Source of the DNA: Clostridiales bacterium
Lineage (GTDB): Bacteria; Bacillota; Clostridia; Oscillospirales; Acutalibacteraceae
Length of the DNA stretch: 47,603 bases
NCBI GenBank assembly: GCA_012523185.1
Contig: JAAYIY010000035.1
Coordinates: forward strand, 1-47,603
Reading direction: 5' to 3'
Below, one piece after another: positions 17,853 to 28,096 of this stretch. The translations under genes and the position numbers were made by a program. Under the pieces are notes generated by a model. That model did no database searches. It had not been told where the DNA came from and worked only from the letters and a program-made list of their open reading frames with translations. The number at the start of each line of letters is the position of its first letter. Within the stretch, counting starts at the first letter, position 1.

Positions 17853-18803
17853 TTACTCGTCTTCTCGCTTGAGGTCGAAGCCCAGTGAATTGAGCTTTGA
17901 AACAACCTCGTCGATTGACTTTTTACCAAGGTTGCGGACCTTCATCATGTCCTCCTCGGTCTTGCTGATTAATTCTTCAACAGTGTTTATGCCCGCCCTT
18001 TTAAGGCAATTGAACGAGCGGACAGAAAGGTCAAGTTCCTCAATGGTCATCTCAAGGATTTTTTCCTTGCCGTTGTCATCCTTGACGACCATAACCTCCG
18101 TGTTATAAGCCTCGTCAGAGAGGTCGCTGAAAAGACTGAGATGCTCGTTGAGGATCTTGGCTCCGAGAGACACGGCTTCTTTTGCCGAAATAGTCCCGTT
18201 TGTCAAAACCTCCAGTGTCAGCTTGTCGTAGTCGGTTATCTGACCCACACGCGTGTTCTCAACAGTGTAGTTCACCTTGAGCACAGGCGAATAAATGGAG
18301 TCGACGGCAATCACGCCGATAATCGGCTGCATCATCTGCTTGTTTCTTTCGGCCGAAACATAGCCGCGCCCTTTGTCGCATGTCAGTTCCATGCCTATAT
18401 GAGCGCCTGTGTCGAGCGACGCGATGTGCAGATCGGGGTTGAGTATCTCGACTTCCGAATCTGTCTTTATGCTGCCGGCGGTTAATTCGCCTTCACCGCT
18501 TGCCTCGATATAAATGGTTTTGGGACCGTCGCCGTGAATCTTTAAAATTACGCTTTTCAGGTTAAGAATTATTTCTGTGACATCTTCTTTTATACCCGGT
18601 ATGGTGGTGAATTCGTGAAGAATTCCATCAATCTTTGCGGAGGTTATTGCGTAGCCCGGCATCGAAGACAGCAGTACGCGTCTGAGGCTGTTACCCAAAG
18701 TTGTTCCGTAGCCTCTTTCAAGCGGTTCAACTATAAACTTGCCGTAAGTACCGTCGGGCAAGAGGTCTATAGTTTCGATCTTGGGCTTTTCAATTCCTAT
18801 CAT
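17853..18803 (-). CDS. rpoA: DNA-directed RNA polymerase subunit alpha
   Basis: A 316-aa RNA polymerase alpha subunit. The N-terminal assembly domain begins [20 protein letters not shown] and includes [17 protein letters not shown]. The C-terminal domain has [20 protein letters not shown] and [19 protein letters not shown], the helices that bind UP elements and activators. Length is typical of Firmicutes. It lies between rpsD and rplQ, as in the canonical alpha operon. Confidence 0.98.
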   Translation of the reverse strand: MIGIEKPKIETIDLLPDGTYGKFIVEPLERGYGTTLGNSLRRVLLSSMPGYAITSAKIDGILHEFTTIPGIKEDVTEIILNLKSVILKIHGDGPKTIYIEASGEGELTAGSIKTDSEVEILNPDLHIASLDTGAHIGMELTCDKGRGYVSAERNKQMMQPIIGVIAVDSIYSPVLKVNYTVENTRVGQITDYDKLTLEVLTNGTISAKEAVSLGAKILNEHLSLFSDLSDEAYNTEVMVVKDDNGKEKILEMTIEELDLSVRSFNCLKRAGINTVEELISKTEEDMMKVRNLGKKSIDEVVSKLNSLGFDLKREDE

Positions 18804-18873
18804 TCAAAACCCTCCTTATAATCTTGGTTGGATATCTCCGCGTTAAGCTGATTCCAAAATGTTTAAACTGTCG

Positions 18874-19500
18874 TTATTTGGAATAGAACTCAACAATGAG
18901 ATGCTCCTCAACTGGAGCTTCGATTTGATCTCTCTCCGGCAGATTTAAAACCTTGCCGGCGTTTTGAGAATTGTCGCGCTCAAGCCACGAGGGAACAGGG
19001 CGCGCCTCGTTTGCCTCGATGACAGCTTTAACCTTGTCGCTTTCAAGACTTCTTTCCTTGATGGACACGACGTCGCCCGGCTTGAGCAGGTATGACGGGA
19101 TGTCAACCTTCCTGCCGTTGACACGAAAATGACCATGCTGTGAAAGCTGTCTCGCTTCAGCCCTTGAGCTTGCCCATCCCAACAGATAAACGACATTATC
19201 AAGGCGGCTTTCACAGATGCGAAGAAGGTTTTCGCCCGTTACGCCTGACTTTCGTTCAGCCATGAGAAAATATTTGTGGAACTGTGCTTCCTGGATACCG
19301 TAAAAACGTCTCGCCTGCTGTTTGGCTCGAAGCTGAAGACCGTATTCGGAAGTTTTCTTGCGGCTTTGCCCGTGCTGGCCGGGAGCGTATGCGCGGCGCT
19401 CAACCGAGCATTTGCCGGTATAGCAGCGCTCGCCTTTCAAAAAGAGCTTCTTGCCCTCTCTGCGGCAAAGCTTGCAAACCGCACCGGTATATCTTGACAT
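18874..19500 (-). CDS. rpsD: 30S ribosomal protein S4
   Basis: A 208-aa 16S-binding assembly protein. It is the zinc-binding form: Cys9, Cys12, Cys26 and Cys31 in VCKLCRREG...CYTGKC. Further signatures are [35 protein letters not shown] (S4 RNA-binding domain) and the ending HLIVEFYSK. It lies between rpsK and rpoA. Confidence 0.97.
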   Translation of the reverse strand: MSRYTGAVCKLCRREGKKLFLKGERCYTGKCSVERRAYAPGQHGQSRKKTSEYGLQLRAKQQARRFYGIQEAQFHKYFLMAERKSGVTGENLLRICESRLDNVVYLLGWASSRAEARQLSQHGHFRVNGRKVDIPSYLLKPGDVVSIKERSLESDKVKAVIEANEARPVPSWLERDNSQNAGKVLNLPERDQIEAPVEEHLIVEFYSK

Positions 19501-19522
19501 TTAATGCACCTCCAAAGTTTGA

Positions 19523-19930
19523 TTACACACGCCTTCTTTTGGGCGGGCGGCAGCCGTTATGAGGAATCGGAGTGACGTCCTTGATCATGTTAACCTCAAG
19601 ACCCGCTGTCTGCAACGCCCTGATGGCGGCCTCGCGCCCCTGCCCGGGGCCTTTTACATAGACCTCGACTGTCTTCATTCCATGCTCCATAGCAGCCTTC
19701 GCGGCAGTCTCGGCGGCAGTCTGCGCGGCATAAGGCGTCGATTTCCTTGAGCCTCTGAAGCCCATCTCGCCTGCGCTTGCCCATGACACCGCGTTGCCGC
19801 GAGTGTCTGTTATTGTGACGATTGTGTTATTAAAGGTGGACTGGATATGGGCAGCGCCACGCTCAATATTTTTGCGCTCACGGCGCCTGCGCGTAGCGGT
19901 GCTTTTTTTGCCTGCACCCTTTGTAGCCAT
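19523..19930 (-). CDS. rpsK: 30S ribosomal protein S11
   Basis: A 135-aa platform protein that helps form the mRNA exit site. [60 protein letters not shown] and the C-terminal [15 protein letters not shown] identify it. Normal length; between rpsM and rpsD. Confidence 0.97.
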   Translation of the reverse strand: MATKGAGKKSTATRRRRERKNIERGAAHIQSTFNNTIVTITDTRGNAVSWASAGEMGFRGSRKSTPYAAQTAAETAAKAAMEHGMKTVEVYVKGPGQGREAAIRALQTAGLEVNMIKDVTPIPHNGCRPPKRRRV

Positions 19931-19945
19931 ATTTCTCCTCCTCTT

Positions 19946-20314
19946 TTATTTCTTCTTGTTTGCGATGGTCTTTTTGGGGCCCTTGCGGGTGCGCGCGTTT
20001 GTTTTTGAGCGCTGTCCCCTTACAGGCAGACCCTTGCGATGGCGGATTCCGCGGTAACAGCCGATTTCGACAAGCCTTTTGATGTCGAACGCCGTCTCTC
20101 TGCGGAGATCGCCCTCAACCTTTAGGTTGTGGTCGATATACTCACGGAGCTTCGAGATGTCGTCCTCGGTTAAATCCCTGACTCTTGTGTCCGGATTAAC
20201 TCCCGTCGCCTCAAGGATTTTGTCCGCGGTCTTGCTGCCCACACCGAAAATGTAAGTCAGACCTGTTTCAATTCTTTTATCTCTTGGTAAATCAACACCT
20301 GATATACGAGCCAT
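19946..20314 (-). CDS. rpsM: 30S ribosomal protein S13
   Basis: A 122-aa head protein contacting tRNA and the B1 intersubunit bridges, where it partners S19. [29 protein letters not shown]-type segment [20 protein letters not shown] and [16 protein letters not shown] are diagnostic. Because S13 pairs with S19 in the head, it is relevant to the odd rpsS gene in this operon. Confidence 0.97.
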   Translation of the reverse strand: MARISGVDLPRDKRIETGLTYIFGVGSKTADKILEATGVNPDTRVRDLTEDDISKLREYIDHNLKVEGDLRRETAFDIKRLVEIGCYRGIRHRKGLPVRGQRSKTNARTRKGPKKTIANKKK

Positions 20315-20351
20315 TTGTCAGTTTGCACCTCCGTTAAATGGATTGCGCCGG

Positions 20352-20465
20352 TTAACCCTGGCGCTGCTTGTGTTTGGGGTTTTCGCAGATGACCATTACT
20401 TTTCCTTTGCGCTTGATTATCTTGCATTTTTCGCAAATTTTCTTTACAGAAGGTCTGACTTTCAT
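20352..20465 (-). CDS. rpmJ: 50S ribosomal protein L36
   Basis: A 37-aa zinc-ribbon protein. It starts [20 protein letters not shown] and has Cys11, Cys14, Cys27 and His32 as zinc ligands, ending HKQRQG before TAA. GGAGG lies just upstream of the ATG. It sits between infA and rpsM, its usual place. Confidence 0.96.
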   Translation of the reverse strand: MKVRPSVKKICEKCKIIKRKGKVMVICENPKHKQRQG

Positions 20466-20484
20466 ATAGAATTACCTCCTTCAA

Positions 20485-20703
20485 TTACTTGGAACGCCAT
20501 GTTATGCGCCCTCTGGTCAGATCGTATGGCGACATTTCAACTGTGACCTTATCGCCCGGAAGAATGCGGATATAGTTCATCCGCAGCTTGCCGGAGATGT
20601 GGGCCAATATCCTGTGCCCGTTCTTCAGCTCAACCTGAAAGGTGGCGTTTGGAAGGGCTTCAACAACAATTCCTTCAATCTCAATCATATCCTGCTTGGA
20701 CAT
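20485..20703 (-). CDS. infA: Translation initiation factor IF-1
   Basis: A 72-aa OB-fold factor that binds the 30S A site during initiation. [40 protein letters not shown] and [12 protein letters not shown] are the full-length signature. Its ATG lies inside the 3' end of the upstream KOW gene (19-bp overlap) and its AGGAGG is within that gene, implying coupling. Confidence 0.97.
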   Translation of the reverse strand: MSKQDMIEIEGIVVEALPNATFQVELKNGHRILAHISGKLRMNYIRILPGDKVTVEMSPYDLTRGRITWRSK

Positions 20704-20978
20704 TCAGACACCTCCTGAGGTTTTGCGCCCGTATCCCCCGTCTTTTCGCAGACAGCGGCAAGCGCTTTTTTTAAGGCTCGGTTGCTTCCGGTTAAATTGA
20801 TGTCAAGCTTAATCCCCGTATCCGCGACATGGCGGATGTTTTTGAGTTTGGGCTTTTCGACCGGACGCTCCTTGCCGTCGCAGACAAGGACGCTGCTTTC
20901 TGTTTTGTCCGTGACGAGCAGCAGCCTGCCGGCGTCACGTCCCGCGAGTGATTTGACTACACTTCCCTTTTCGAGCAT
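20685..20978 (-). CDS. KOW-domain RNA-binding protein (L14e/L19e-like)
   Basis: A 97-aa protein of the KOW family found before infA in Firmicutes. [20 protein letters not shown] is the KOW motif and [19 protein letters not shown] follows, as in family members. ATG 20978 is preferred because GGAGG lies 5 bases upstream; an ATG at 20993 overlaps the map stop but lacks a good site. The tail overlaps infA. The function is not established; a ribosome-associated role is inferred from fold and place. Confidence 0.85.
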   Translation of the reverse strand: MLEKGSVVKSLAGRDAGRLLLVTDKTESSVLVCDGKERPVEKPKLKNIRHVADTGIKLDINLTGSNRALKKALAAVCEKTGDTGAKPQEVSECPSRI

Positions 20979-20989
20979 TACGTCCTCCG

Positions 20990-21739
20990 TCATATCTGTG
21001 TGAGGATTACCGGGCCGTCTGTCGTGACGGCGACGGTATGCTCGAAATGCGCGGACAGCTTGCCGTCCCGCGTCTTAACCGTCCAACCGTCCGGCAAAAC
21101 CTTGACCGCTCCCGAACCCTCGTTTATCATTGGTTCGATTGCTATTGTCATGCCGGGCAGGAGACGCGCGCCCCGTCCCGGTGTTCCGAAGTTCGGCACA
21201 GGCGGATCCTCATGGATTGCTTTTCCGACACCGTGACCCGTAAAGTCGCGAACAACGCCGTATCCCCTTGATTCGCAATAGCGCTGAACAGCCGAACCTA
21301 TGTCTCCCACTCTGCCGCCCGCGACAGCCATCCTGATGCCCTCATAAAGGCTTTCTCTTGTCGTGTCGCTCAGCCGCTTCGCCTCGGGGCTTATCCTTCC
21401 CGCGGCGAAAGTGGCGGCATTGTCTCCGAAATATCCGTTAAGCATTGCTCCTAAGTCGATGCTTACAAGGTCCCCTTCCTTTATCATGCGCCGACTGCTC
21501 GGAATGCCGTGGATAACTTCGTCGTTTATGGAAATGCACGCGGTGGCGGGGAACCCGTTGTAATTGAGGAACGCGGGCTTTGCGCCGCGCCTGACAATGT
21601 AGTCATGGGCTATCATGTCTATCTCAGCCGTCGAAACGCCCGGCTGAACAGCCTCTCCCGCCGCCTTTAATGCTCCCGCCGATATAACACAAGCCTCTTT
21701 CATGAGGGCAAGTTCATTTGCAGTTTTGAGCAGTATCAT
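20990..21739 (-). CDS. map: Methionine aminopeptidase, type I
   Basis: A 249-aa dimetal enzyme that removes the initiator Met. Metal ligands are seen in SIDLGAMLNGYFGDNAATF (two Asp), DFTGHGVGKAIHEDPPVPN (His), AIEPMINEG (Glu) and AHFEHTVAV (Glu). The length is typical. It directly follows secY; adk, which separates secY and map in most Firmicutes, is missing. Confidence 0.97.
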   Translation of the reverse strand: MILLKTANELALMKEACVISAGALKAAGEAVQPGVSTAEIDMIAHDYIVRRGAKPAFLNYNGFPATACISINDEVIHGIPSSRRMIKEGDLVSIDLGAMLNGYFGDNAATFAAGRISPEAKRLSDTTRESLYEGIRMAVAGGRVGDIGSAVQRYCESRGYGVVRDFTGHGVGKAIHEDPPVPNFGTPGRGARLLPGMTIAIEPMINEGSGAVKVLPDGWTVKTRDGKLSAHFEHTVAVTTDGPVILTQI

Positions 21740-21759
21740 GCAGTTTCCTTTCCGCTCGT

Positions 21760-23112
21760 TTAATCAAGGAAGCCCTTGTAATGGCGCATCATCATCTGGC
21801 TCTCAAGCTGCTTCGCCGTTTCGAGCGCGACGCCGACCATAATGATGATTGATGTGCCGCCGAGTGAAATATTCATCGCGTAGTTGACTCCGCCGATTGT
21901 GATAAGCTTTGTCACCTGTGAAAACACAATCGGGAAAAGAGCGATAACGCTGAGAAGGAGCGCTCCGAGCAATGTGATTCTTGACAGAATCTTTGCGATA
22001 TAATCTGATGTCGGCTTGCCGGGACGAAGCCCCGGGACAGCGCCGCTGTTTTTGCGGATGTTGTTTGCCATTTCAACGGGGTTGTACTGGATTGATGAAT
22101 AGAAGTATGCGAACGCTATGATAAAAAGAAAATAAATGATGGTGTATGCCCAATGCTCTGATGTAAACACGCTGAAGAAGGTTTTCCACCTGTCGCTCGG
22201 GTTTGAAACAAAAAGCTCGATTGTCGGCGGAAGCGAAAGGAACGACGAGGCGAAAATGACAGGCATAACACCCGACATATTGACCTTAATGGGGATGTGG
22301 GTGCTTTGACCGCCGTACATTTTTCTCCCGACGACTCTTTTCGCATATTGGACGGGTATGCGCCTTTCGGCGTTGTCCATCCAGACAATAAACGCAATCA
22401 TCAGCAAAAGTATGACGCCCGCAAGGGGAGACAAAACCCAAAAAGCCCCGCCGCGCGCAATGTATCCGACGCCGGGAGTCGGGCTGTAGAGGGTTGCTAA
22501 AAGTGTGGGAATTCGCGACACGATGCCGGCAAAAAGTATGATGGATATGCCGTTTCCGATGCCCTTGTCGTTAATTTGCTCGCCAAGCCACATTATCAAA
22601 GCAGTGCCGCCGACAAATGTCGCTATGATGGCAATCGCCTGGAACACCGCCCAAAAGCCTGTGTAAGCACCGCCTCCTGTTGAGGTGAGAAGATATCCCT
22701 GGTTTCTAAGGTAGAAGAAATATGCGGTGCTTTGAAGCGTGCCGAGAATCATCGTGACCCAGCGCGTTATCGACGCTATCTTTTTCCTGCCTTCCTCGCC
22801 TTCCTTTTGAAGCCTTTCAAGGGCCGGAATGGCGACTGTCAGCAGCTGCATGATGATGGAGCTGTTGATGTAAGGCGTGATTGACATCGCAAATATTGTG
22901 CCGTAGTTAAACGCGTTTCCCGTCATCATGCTGAGGTATTCCATAAAGGTGCCGGCGCTTTCCTGCGCGTTGATGATGCCCGCCTCGCCTATGTCAAGGA
23001 AAGGAACGGGAATGGCCGAGCCGAACCTGAAAACAAGTATGATGAACAGTGTGAATAAAATCTTTTTCCTAAGCTCCGGGATCTTCCATGCGTTAACAAG
23101 GATTTTAAACAT
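21760..23112 (-). CDS. secY: Protein translocase subunit SecY
   Basis: A 450-aa ten-helix pore of the Sec translocon. LFRFGSAIPVPFLD-like N-terminus (VFRFGSAIPVPFLD), NAFNYGTIFAMSITPYINSS plug/TM2 region, WLGEQINDKGIGNGIS, RRIPVQYAKR and the C-terminal GVALETAKQLESQ mark the family. It is slightly longer than the usual 420-435 aa, mostly in the periplasm-side loops of the second half. It starts 1 bp after the rplO stop. Confidence 0.97.
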   Translation of the reverse strand: MFKILVNAWKIPELRKKILFTLFIILVFRFGSAIPVPFLDIGEAGIINAQESAGTFMEYLSMMTGNAFNYGTIFAMSITPYINSSIIMQLLTVAIPALERLQKEGEEGRKKIASITRWVTMILGTLQSTAYFFYLRNQGYLLTSTGGGAYTGFWAVFQAIAIIATFVGGTALIMWLGEQINDKGIGNGISIILFAGIVSRIPTLLATLYSPTPGVGYIARGGAFWVLSPLAGVILLLMIAFIVWMDNAERRIPVQYAKRVVGRKMYGGQSTHIPIKVNMSGVMPVIFASSFLSLPPTIELFVSNPSDRWKTFFSVFTSEHWAYTIIYFLFIIAFAYFYSSIQYNPVEMANNIRKNSGAVPGLRPGKPTSDYIAKILSRITLLGALLLSVIALFPIVFSQVTKLITIGGVNYAMNISLGGTSIIIMVGVALETAKQLESQMMMRHYKGFLD

Positions 23113-23113
23113 T

Positions 23114-23557
23114 TCAGATCACCTCTGCCTTTCCACCGGCAGCCTCAATTTTCTGTTTGGCGCTTTCGGAGAAGGCGTTTGCTTTAACCGTGAGGTTTTT
23201 TGTGATGTCGCCGTTTCCTAAAATCTTTACGCCGTCAAGAATCTTTTTGATGATGCCGGCATTAATGAGAGCGTCGATATCGACGACGTCTCCGCTTTCA
23301 AATCTTTCCTCAAGCACGGAGATGTTTACTGTTGCGATTTCCTTGCTGAAGATGTTTACAAAGCCTCTTTTGGGGACTCGCCTTTGCAGGGGCATCTGGC
23401 CGCCCTCAAATCCTATGCGCACGCCCCTGCCGGCACGAGCCTTTTGACCCTTGTGGCCTTTTCCGGATGTTTTGCCGTGACCGGAGGACATTCCCCTACC
23501 GACACGCTTGCGCTCCCTGTTGGAGCCCTCCACCGGAGAAAGATTGTGTAACTTCAT
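23114..23557 (-). CDS. rplO: 50S ribosomal protein L15
   Basis: A 147-aa 23S-binding protein. [40 protein letters not shown] and [17 protein letters not shown] are diagnostic, and the C-terminus [19 protein letters not shown] is typical. Its ATG shares one base with the rpmD stop (TAATG), suggesting coupling. Confidence 0.97.
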   Translation of the reverse strand: MKLHNLSPVEGSNRERKRVGRGMSSGHGKTSGKGHKGQKARAGRGVRIGFEGGQMPLQRRVPKRGFVNIFSKEIATVNISVLEERFESGDVVDIDALINAGIIKKILDGVKILGNGDITKNLTVKANAFSESAKQKIEAAGGKAEVI

Positions 23558-23781
23558 TATTTCGCACCTCCTTGACAGGCTTCCTTGACCTCAATGAGAT
23601 GTGCTATTTTCCTTATTTTGCCCTGGGTTGCGGGGATATCCGGCTGAACGGAGCTGTCCCCTATCCTGTGAAGACCAAGCGCATGGGCGGTGGCAATCTG
23701 ATCCTTTTTGCTGCAGATAAGGCTTCTCACAAGCTTTACCCGCACATAGCCTTGCTTTGTTGCTTTAACGGCTCTTGCCAT
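23557..23781 (-). CDS. rpmD: 50S ribosomal protein L30
   Basis: A 74-aa L30. [38 protein letters not shown] and [14 protein letters not shown] match the family; the tail (ACQGGAK) is a few residues longer than usual. ATG 23781 is chosen over GTG 23790 because GGAGG lies 9 bases ahead of it. Confidence 0.94.
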   Translation of the reverse strand: MARAVKATKQGYVRVKLVRSLICSKKDQIATAHALGLHRIGDSSVQPDIPATQGKIRKIAHLIEVKEACQGGAK

Positions 23782-23798
23782 TTGTTCCACCCTCCTTA

Positions 23799-24299
23799 TT
23801 ATAAAATCTCGCTTGCCGGCTTGCCGCGTACAGCCGCGACCTCGTCGACATTGCGAAGCCTTGAAAGACCGTCAAGAGTAGCCCTGACGACATTGCAGGG
23901 ATTGTTTGAGCGGAGCGCCTTTGAACGGATATCCTTAATGCCGGCTGTTTCAACAACCGCGCGGACAGGACCGCCGGCAATAACGCCGGTGCCGGGCGCC
24001 GCGGGTTTCAAAAGAACAACGCCCGCGCCGAACTTGCCGATGATTTCGTGAGGGATTGTCGTGCCCTTGAGAGAAACCTTAAAAAGGTTTTTCTTTGCAT
24101 CCTCAATGCCCTTGCGGATGGCGTCGGGAACCTCGCCCGATTTGCCAAGCCCGAAACCGATTGTGCCCTGACCGTCGCCGACGACGACAAGCGCGGCAAA
24201 CTTGAATATGCGTCCGCCTTTAACCGTCTTTGATACGCGGTTGATTGTTACGACGCGCTCCGTAAGCTCCATAGCCGATGTGTCAATTTTGTTAGCCAA
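23799..24299 (-). CDS. rpsE: 30S ribosomal protein S5
   Basis: A 166-aa protein of the 30S body important for decoding fidelity. [60 protein letters not shown] and [15 protein letters not shown] are diagnostic. It uses a TTG start with GGAGG 8 bases upstream. Confidence 0.97.
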   Translation of the reverse strand: MANKIDTSAMELTERVVTINRVSKTVKGGRIFKFAALVVVGDGQGTIGFGLGKSGEVPDAIRKGIEDAKKNLFKVSLKGTTIPHEIIGKFGAGVVLLKPAAPGTGVIAGGPVRAVVETAGIKDIRSKALRSNNPCNVVRATLDGLSRLRNVDEVAAVRGKPASEIL

Positions 24300-24317
24300 A
24301 AGTGTTACCTCCTCCTC

Positions 24318-24677
24318 TTAGAACTTGAGGCCGCCCTCGCGGGCGCCTTCGGCCAGTTCTTGAACACGGCCGTGATATATATAGCCGCCGCGGTCGAACA
24401 CACAGCGTGTGATCTTTTTTTCGGCAGCGCGTTGAGCGAGCAGCTCACCCACCTTGCGGGCTGCGGATGCGTTTCCGCCGTAACCCTCAAAATCCTTTTC
24501 AACAGTTGACGCCGACACAAGCGTTTCGCCCTTGGCGTCGTCTACCAACTGCGCGTAAATGTTTTGGAGGGAGCGGAAAACATTGAGGCGCGGGCAATCG
24601 GCTGTGCCGCTTATCTTGCCGCGGACACGTTTGTGGCGCGCCTGTCTCGCCTTATTGGTGTTTGGCTTGTTTACCAT
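24318..24677 (-). CDS. rplR: 50S ribosomal protein L18
   Basis: A 119-aa 5S rRNA-binding protein. [37 protein letters not shown] and [20 protein letters not shown] identify it. Normal length, between rplF and rpsE. Confidence 0.97.
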   Translation of the reverse strand: MVNKPNTNKARQARHKRVRGKISGTADCPRLNVFRSLQNIYAQLVDDAKGETLVSASTVEKDFEGYGGNASAARKVGELLAQRAAEKKITRCVFDRGGYIYHGRVQELAEGAREGGLKF

Positions 24678-24699
24678 TGTTTATCAACTCCTTTTAAGA

Positions 24700-25245
24700 C
24701 TACTTGCCGCCCTTGCCGGCCTTGCCTTCCTTGCGGCGGACTATCTCGTTGGCGTACTTTATGCCCTTGCCCTTATAAGGCTCGGGGGGACGCGTCTTAC
24801 GGATTTCCGCCGCGAATTGTCCGACCCTTTGCTTGTCGAATCCTGTTACAATAATTTTGTTTGGCGCGGGCACCTCGACGGTTACTCCCTCCGGCTCCTG
24901 CATAAACACCTGGTGCGAATAACCTACGTTAAGTACCAGCTGATTGCCCTGCTTTGCGGCGCGAAAACCTACGCCGTTTATTTCAAGCTCCTTTTTAAAG
25001 CCCTCGTTAACGCCGACTACCATGTTGCTGATGAGCGTTCTCGTGAGCCCGTGAAGCGACCTGTTGAGCTTGTCGTCATTGGGGCGGGAAACCTTTAATT
25101 CGGCGCCGTCCTTTTCAACCGACATATTGCCGTGCACTGCTTTGCTAAGGGTGCCTTTGGGACCCTTGACTGTCACAGTGCTGCCGTCGACGGTAACATC
25201 GACGCCCGCCGGGATAACAATTGGCTGCTTTCCTATGCGTGACAT
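24700..25245 (-). CDS. rplF: 50S ribosomal protein L6
   Basis: A 181-aa protein of the factor-binding region. [20 protein letters not shown] starts the conserved sequence at ATG 25245; the longer frame to 25296 overlaps the rpsH end and adds nothing conserved. [20 protein letters not shown] and [16 protein letters not shown] are diagnostic. Confidence 0.97.
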   Translation of the reverse strand: MSRIGKQPIVIPAGVDVTVDGSTVTVKGPKGTLSKAVHGNMSVEKDGAELKVSRPNDDKLNRSLHGLTRTLISNMVVGVNEGFKKELEINGVGFRAAKQGNQLVLNVGYSHQVFMQEPEGVTVEVPAPNKIIVTGFDKQRVGQFAAEIRKTRPPEPYKGKGIKYANEIVRRKEGKAGKGGK

Positions 25246-25261
25246 CCTAAACAGCACCTCC

Positions 25262-25660
25262 TTACCAGATAAACGCAAGAACTTCGCCGCCAACATTGGC
25301 TCCGCGAGCGTCCTTGTCAGTCATAATGCCCTTTGACGTTGAGAGGATTGCGATGCCGAGACCCTTCATGACTCTCGGAATATCCTCGCAATTTGAATAG
25401 ATACGCAGGCCGGGCTTGGAAACCCTGCGCAACCCTGTTATAACCTGAGATTTGTTCGGACCGTATTTGAGGGCGATTTCAATCATTCCCTGCTTTCCGT
25501 CATCCTCGACCTTGAAGCTTTTCACATATCCCTCGTCAACAAGAATCTTAGCAATTGCCTTCTTCATGTTGGATGCGGGAATCTTCACCGAGTCATGCTT
25601 TGCTGAATTAGCATTGCGAATTCTCGTTAACATATCAGCTATAGAATCAGTGATCTGCAT
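25262..25660 (-). CDS. rpsH: 30S ribosomal protein S8
   Basis: A 132-aa central-domain 16S-binding protein and, in E. coli, the spc-operon repressor. [40 protein letters not shown] and the C-terminal [20 protein letters not shown] are diagnostic. Located between rpsN and rplF. Confidence 0.97.
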   Translation of the reverse strand: MQITDSIADMLTRIRNANSAKHDSVKIPASNMKKAIAKILVDEGYVKSFKVEDDGKQGMIEIALKYGPNKSQVITGLRRVSKPGLRIYSNCEDIPRVMKGLGIAILSTSKGIMTDKDARGANVGGEVLAFIW

Positions 25661-25691
25661 AACCGTTTTTCCTCCTTTGCAATTGCTATGA

Positions 25692-25877
25692 TTACCAGCT
25701 TGCTTTTCTTACACCGGGAATCTGGCCTGAATGAGCCAGCTCGCGGAAGCATATGCGGCATACTCCGTATTTTCGGAGATAGGCGTGCGGCCTGCCGCAA
25801 ATCTTGCACCTGTTGTGCTGCCTTGAAGAATATTTTGCGGGTCTTGCCTGCCTAACTCTCATTGATGTTTTGGCCAA
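25692..25877 (-). CDS. rpsN: 30S ribosomal protein S14, zinc-binding type Z
   Basis: A 61-aa short S14 with the zinc site Cys24, Cys27, Cys40, Cys43 (CKICGRPH...CRICFRE), ending [13 protein letters not shown]. This C+ form is typical of Firmicutes. It starts at TTG with GGAGG 8 bases upstream. Confidence 0.97.
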   Translation of the reverse strand: MAKTSMRVRQARPAKYSSRQHNRCKICGRPHAYLRKYGVCRICFRELAHSGQIPGVRKASW

Positions 25878-25889
25878 CTTATTCCCTCC

Positions 25890-26432
25890 TTATCTCGCGA
25901 ACGGCGCGCCCAAAAGCGACAGCAGCTCGCGTGCCTCTTCGTCGGTTTTCGCGGTGGTGATTATGCAAACATCCATGCCGCGAACCTTGTCGATCTTATC
26001 GTAATCAATTTCAGGGAATATCAGCTGCTCCTTGACGCCTACGGAATAGTTCCCGCGCCCGTCAAAGGAGTTGGGGTTGATTCCTCTGAAGTCCCTGACC
26101 CTCGGCAGGGCAAGGCTGAAGAATCTGTCAAGGAATTCGTACATCCTCTCACCCCTGAGTGTGACTTTTACGCCGACTGTCATGCCCTCACGGAGCTTGA
26201 AATTCGCCACCGACTTTTTCGCTTTGCAGAGAACGGGCTTTTGACCTGTTATCTGCCGAATGTCTGAAACAATGGCGTCGAGAACCTTTGGGTTGTCGCG
26301 CGCCTCGCCGCAGCCTACGTTGACGACAATCTTTTCAAGCTTCGGGATTTGCATGACGCTCTTGTATTGAAACTTCTTCATAAGCGCGGGCGCCGCCTCG
26401 TTTATGAAGGTTTCTCTAAGTCTTGCTGCCAT
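25890..26432 (-). CDS. rplE: 50S ribosomal protein L5
   Basis: A 180-aa 5S rRNA-binding protein of the central protuberance. [57 protein letters not shown] and [20 protein letters not shown] are diagnostic. Normal length. Confidence 0.97.
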   Translation of the reverse strand: MAARLRETFINEAAPALMKKFQYKSVMQIPKLEKIVVNVGCGEARDNPKVLDAIVSDIRQITGQKPVLCKAKKSVANFKLREGMTVGVKVTLRGERMYEFLDRFFSLALPRVRDFRGINPNSFDGRGNYSVGVKEQLIFPEIDYDKIDKVRGMDVCIITTAKTDEEARELLSLLGAPFAR

Positions 26433-26448
26433 TTGTCATGTCCCTCCC

Positions 26449-26778
26449 TTATTCAAATTCCGCACGGCAGTCGCTCTTTTTGCAAGCGCGCATTTTTTTG
26501 CCTTTTGCGTTTATTATGTGGCCGACTCTTGTCGGTCTGCCGCATTTGGGGCAAACAAGCTGAACCTTGTCGGCGTAGAGCGCGCTCTCCGCCTCGATAA
26601 GTCCGCCCGGATCGCCCATTTTACGTGGCTTCACATGTTTTGTGACAATATTGACACCCTCGACAATGACCTTTCCCTCGGTCGGGCTGACCTGCATTAC
26701 CTTGCCCTTCTTGCCGCGGTATTTTCCGTTTATGACGACTACCGTGTCGCCTGTCTTGACGTGAACCTTTTTATTCAT
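26449..26778 (-). CDS. rplX: 50S ribosomal protein L24
   Basis: A 109-aa assembly initiator with a KOW motif ([20 protein letters not shown]) and [13 protein letters not shown]. The C-terminal part [20 protein letters not shown] continues to [13 protein letters not shown], giving four Cys spaced like a zinc ribbon; many L24s lack the second Cys pair. ATG 26778 is chosen since the upstream in-frame extension overlaps rplN and is not conserved. Confidence 0.95.
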   Translation of the reverse strand: MNKKVHVKTGDTVVVINGKYRGKKGKVMQVSPTEGKVIVEGVNIVTKHVKPRKMGDPGGLIEAESALYADKVQLVCPKCGRPTRVGHIINAKGKKMRACKKSDCRAEFE

Positions 26779-26794
26779 TTCCGTACCCCCCGAC

Positions 26795-27163
26795 TCAAAG
26801 CACTTCGGGAGCCAGCGAAAGGATCTTAACATAGTCCTTTTCGCGCAGCTCTCTCGCGACCGGCCCGAAAATACGCGTGCCCCTCGGGTTTTTATCTTCC
26901 CTTATGATGACCGCCGCGTTTTCATCAAAGCGGATGTAAGTGCCGTCGCCGCGGCGCACGCCCTTAGCGGTGCGAACCACGACAGCCCTGACAACCTCGC
27001 CTTTTTTAACAACTCCGCCGGGTGTTGCTTTCTTAACAGAAGCGACCACGACGTCGCCTATATTGGCATATCTTTTGCCGGAACCACCGAGAACACGAAT
27101 GCACATGATTTCCTTGGCGCCGGTATTATCCGCCACTTTCAGGTAACTCTCCTGTTGTACCAC
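26795..27163 (-). CDS. rplN: 50S ribosomal protein L14
   Basis: A 122-aa protein at the subunit interface. [55 protein letters not shown] and [16 protein letters not shown] are diagnostic. GTG start behind AAGGAGG. Confidence 0.97.
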   Translation of the reverse strand: MVQQESYLKVADNTGAKEIMCIRVLGGSGKRYANIGDVVVASVKKATPGGVVKKGEVVRAVVVRTAKGVRRGDGTYIRFDENAAVIIREDKNPRGTRIFGPVARELREKDYVKILSLAPEVL

Positions 27164-27190
27164 AGTGCCTGCCTCCTTAAATAATCCGGA

Positions 27191-27448
27191 TTATTCAGCT
27201 TTTTTGATGATTTCGGCAACGCGCCATCTCTTGTCTTTAGATATTGGGCGCGTCTCCATAACCAGCACGCGGTCGCCGATTCCGCACTCGTTGTTTTCGT
27301 CATGCGCCTTCAGTTTAAAGGTGCGGTTGACAATCTTTTTATAAAGCGGATGCTTGACCTTGTCCTTTACGGAAACGACAACAGTCTTATCCATCTTATC
27401 GCTCGTAACAAAACCCACGCGGGTCTTTCTGAGGTTTCTGTCGCTCAT
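27191..27448 (-). CDS. rpsQ: 30S ribosomal protein S17
   Basis: An 85-aa OB-fold 16S-binding protein. [40 protein letters not shown] and the [20 protein letters not shown] ending identify it. Confidence 0.97.
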   Translation of the reverse strand: MSDRNLRKTRVGFVTSDKMDKTVVVSVKDKVKHPLYKKIVNRTFKLKAHDENNECGIGDRVLVMETRPISKDKRWRVAEIIKKAE

Positions 27449-27467
27449 AGCTCATACCATTCCTTTC

Positions 27468-27671
27468 TTACGAATCGGCGCCGTGAAGTTCGATGTCGCG
27501 CTGGATTGTTTTGACCCTCGCGATGTCCTTCTTGACGGCTTTGATGCGCATCGGGTTGTCGAGCTGGTTAATGGCTTGCTGGAAGCGCAGCTTAAACAGC
27601 TCGTCCTTCAGCTCAATGAGCTTAGCATCCAGCTCTTTTGAGGAAAGTTTTCTGATTTCACCGGCTTTCAT
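27468..27671 (-). CDS. rpmC: 50S ribosomal protein L29
   Basis: A 67-aa protein near the exit tunnel. [40 protein letters not shown] and [14 protein letters not shown] are the L29 pattern. Its ATG overlaps the rplP stop in an ATGA arrangement. Confidence 0.96.
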   Translation of the reverse strand: MKAGEIRKLSSKELDAKLIELKDELFKLRFQQAINQLDNPMRIKAVKKDIARVKTIQRDIELHGADS

Positions 27672-28096
27672 TCTTGCTCACCGCCCGTTTCTTCCTTAGA
27701 TACAAACTTACACTTGATGGGAAGTTTGTTTGCGGCAAGGCGCATGGCCTCCTCCGCGAGCTCCCTGTCAACTCCGGCTATCTCGAACATGACCCTGCCG
27801 GGCTTAACAACCGCCACCCAATATTCGGGGGAACCTTTGCCGGAACCCATGCGTGTTTCGGCAGGCTTCTCTGTGATCGGCTTATCCGGGAAAATCTTTA
27901 TCCAAACTTGGCCGCCTCTTTTTATGCAGCGTGTCATCGCGATACGCGCAGCCTCTATTTGGTTTGAGGTTATCCATGCGGGTTCAACAGCCATCAGGCC
28001 GTAATCGCCGTAATTGACCTTGTTCCCGCGGTGAGAGGTGCCCTTCATGCGGCCTCTTTGGACCTTGCGGTATTTTACGCGCTTAGGTAAAAGCAT
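27668..28096 (-). CDS. rplP: 50S ribosomal protein L16
   Basis: A 142-aa protein near the A site. [60 protein letters not shown] and [20 protein letters not shown] are diagnostic. It is coupled at both ends: TAATG with rpsC and ATGA with rpmC. Confidence 0.97.
   Translation of the reverse strand: MLLPKRVKYRKVQRGRMKGTSHRGNKVNYGDYGLMAVEPAWITSNQIEAARIAMTRCIKRGGQVWIKIFPDKPITEKPAETRMGSGKGSPEYWVAVVKPGRVMFEIAGVDRELAEEAMRLAANKLPIKCKFVSKEETGGEQE

Noticed and set aside
20257-20484. 75-aa frame covering the rpmJ region
   Set aside because: It is out of frame with the perfect L36 gene at 20352-20465.
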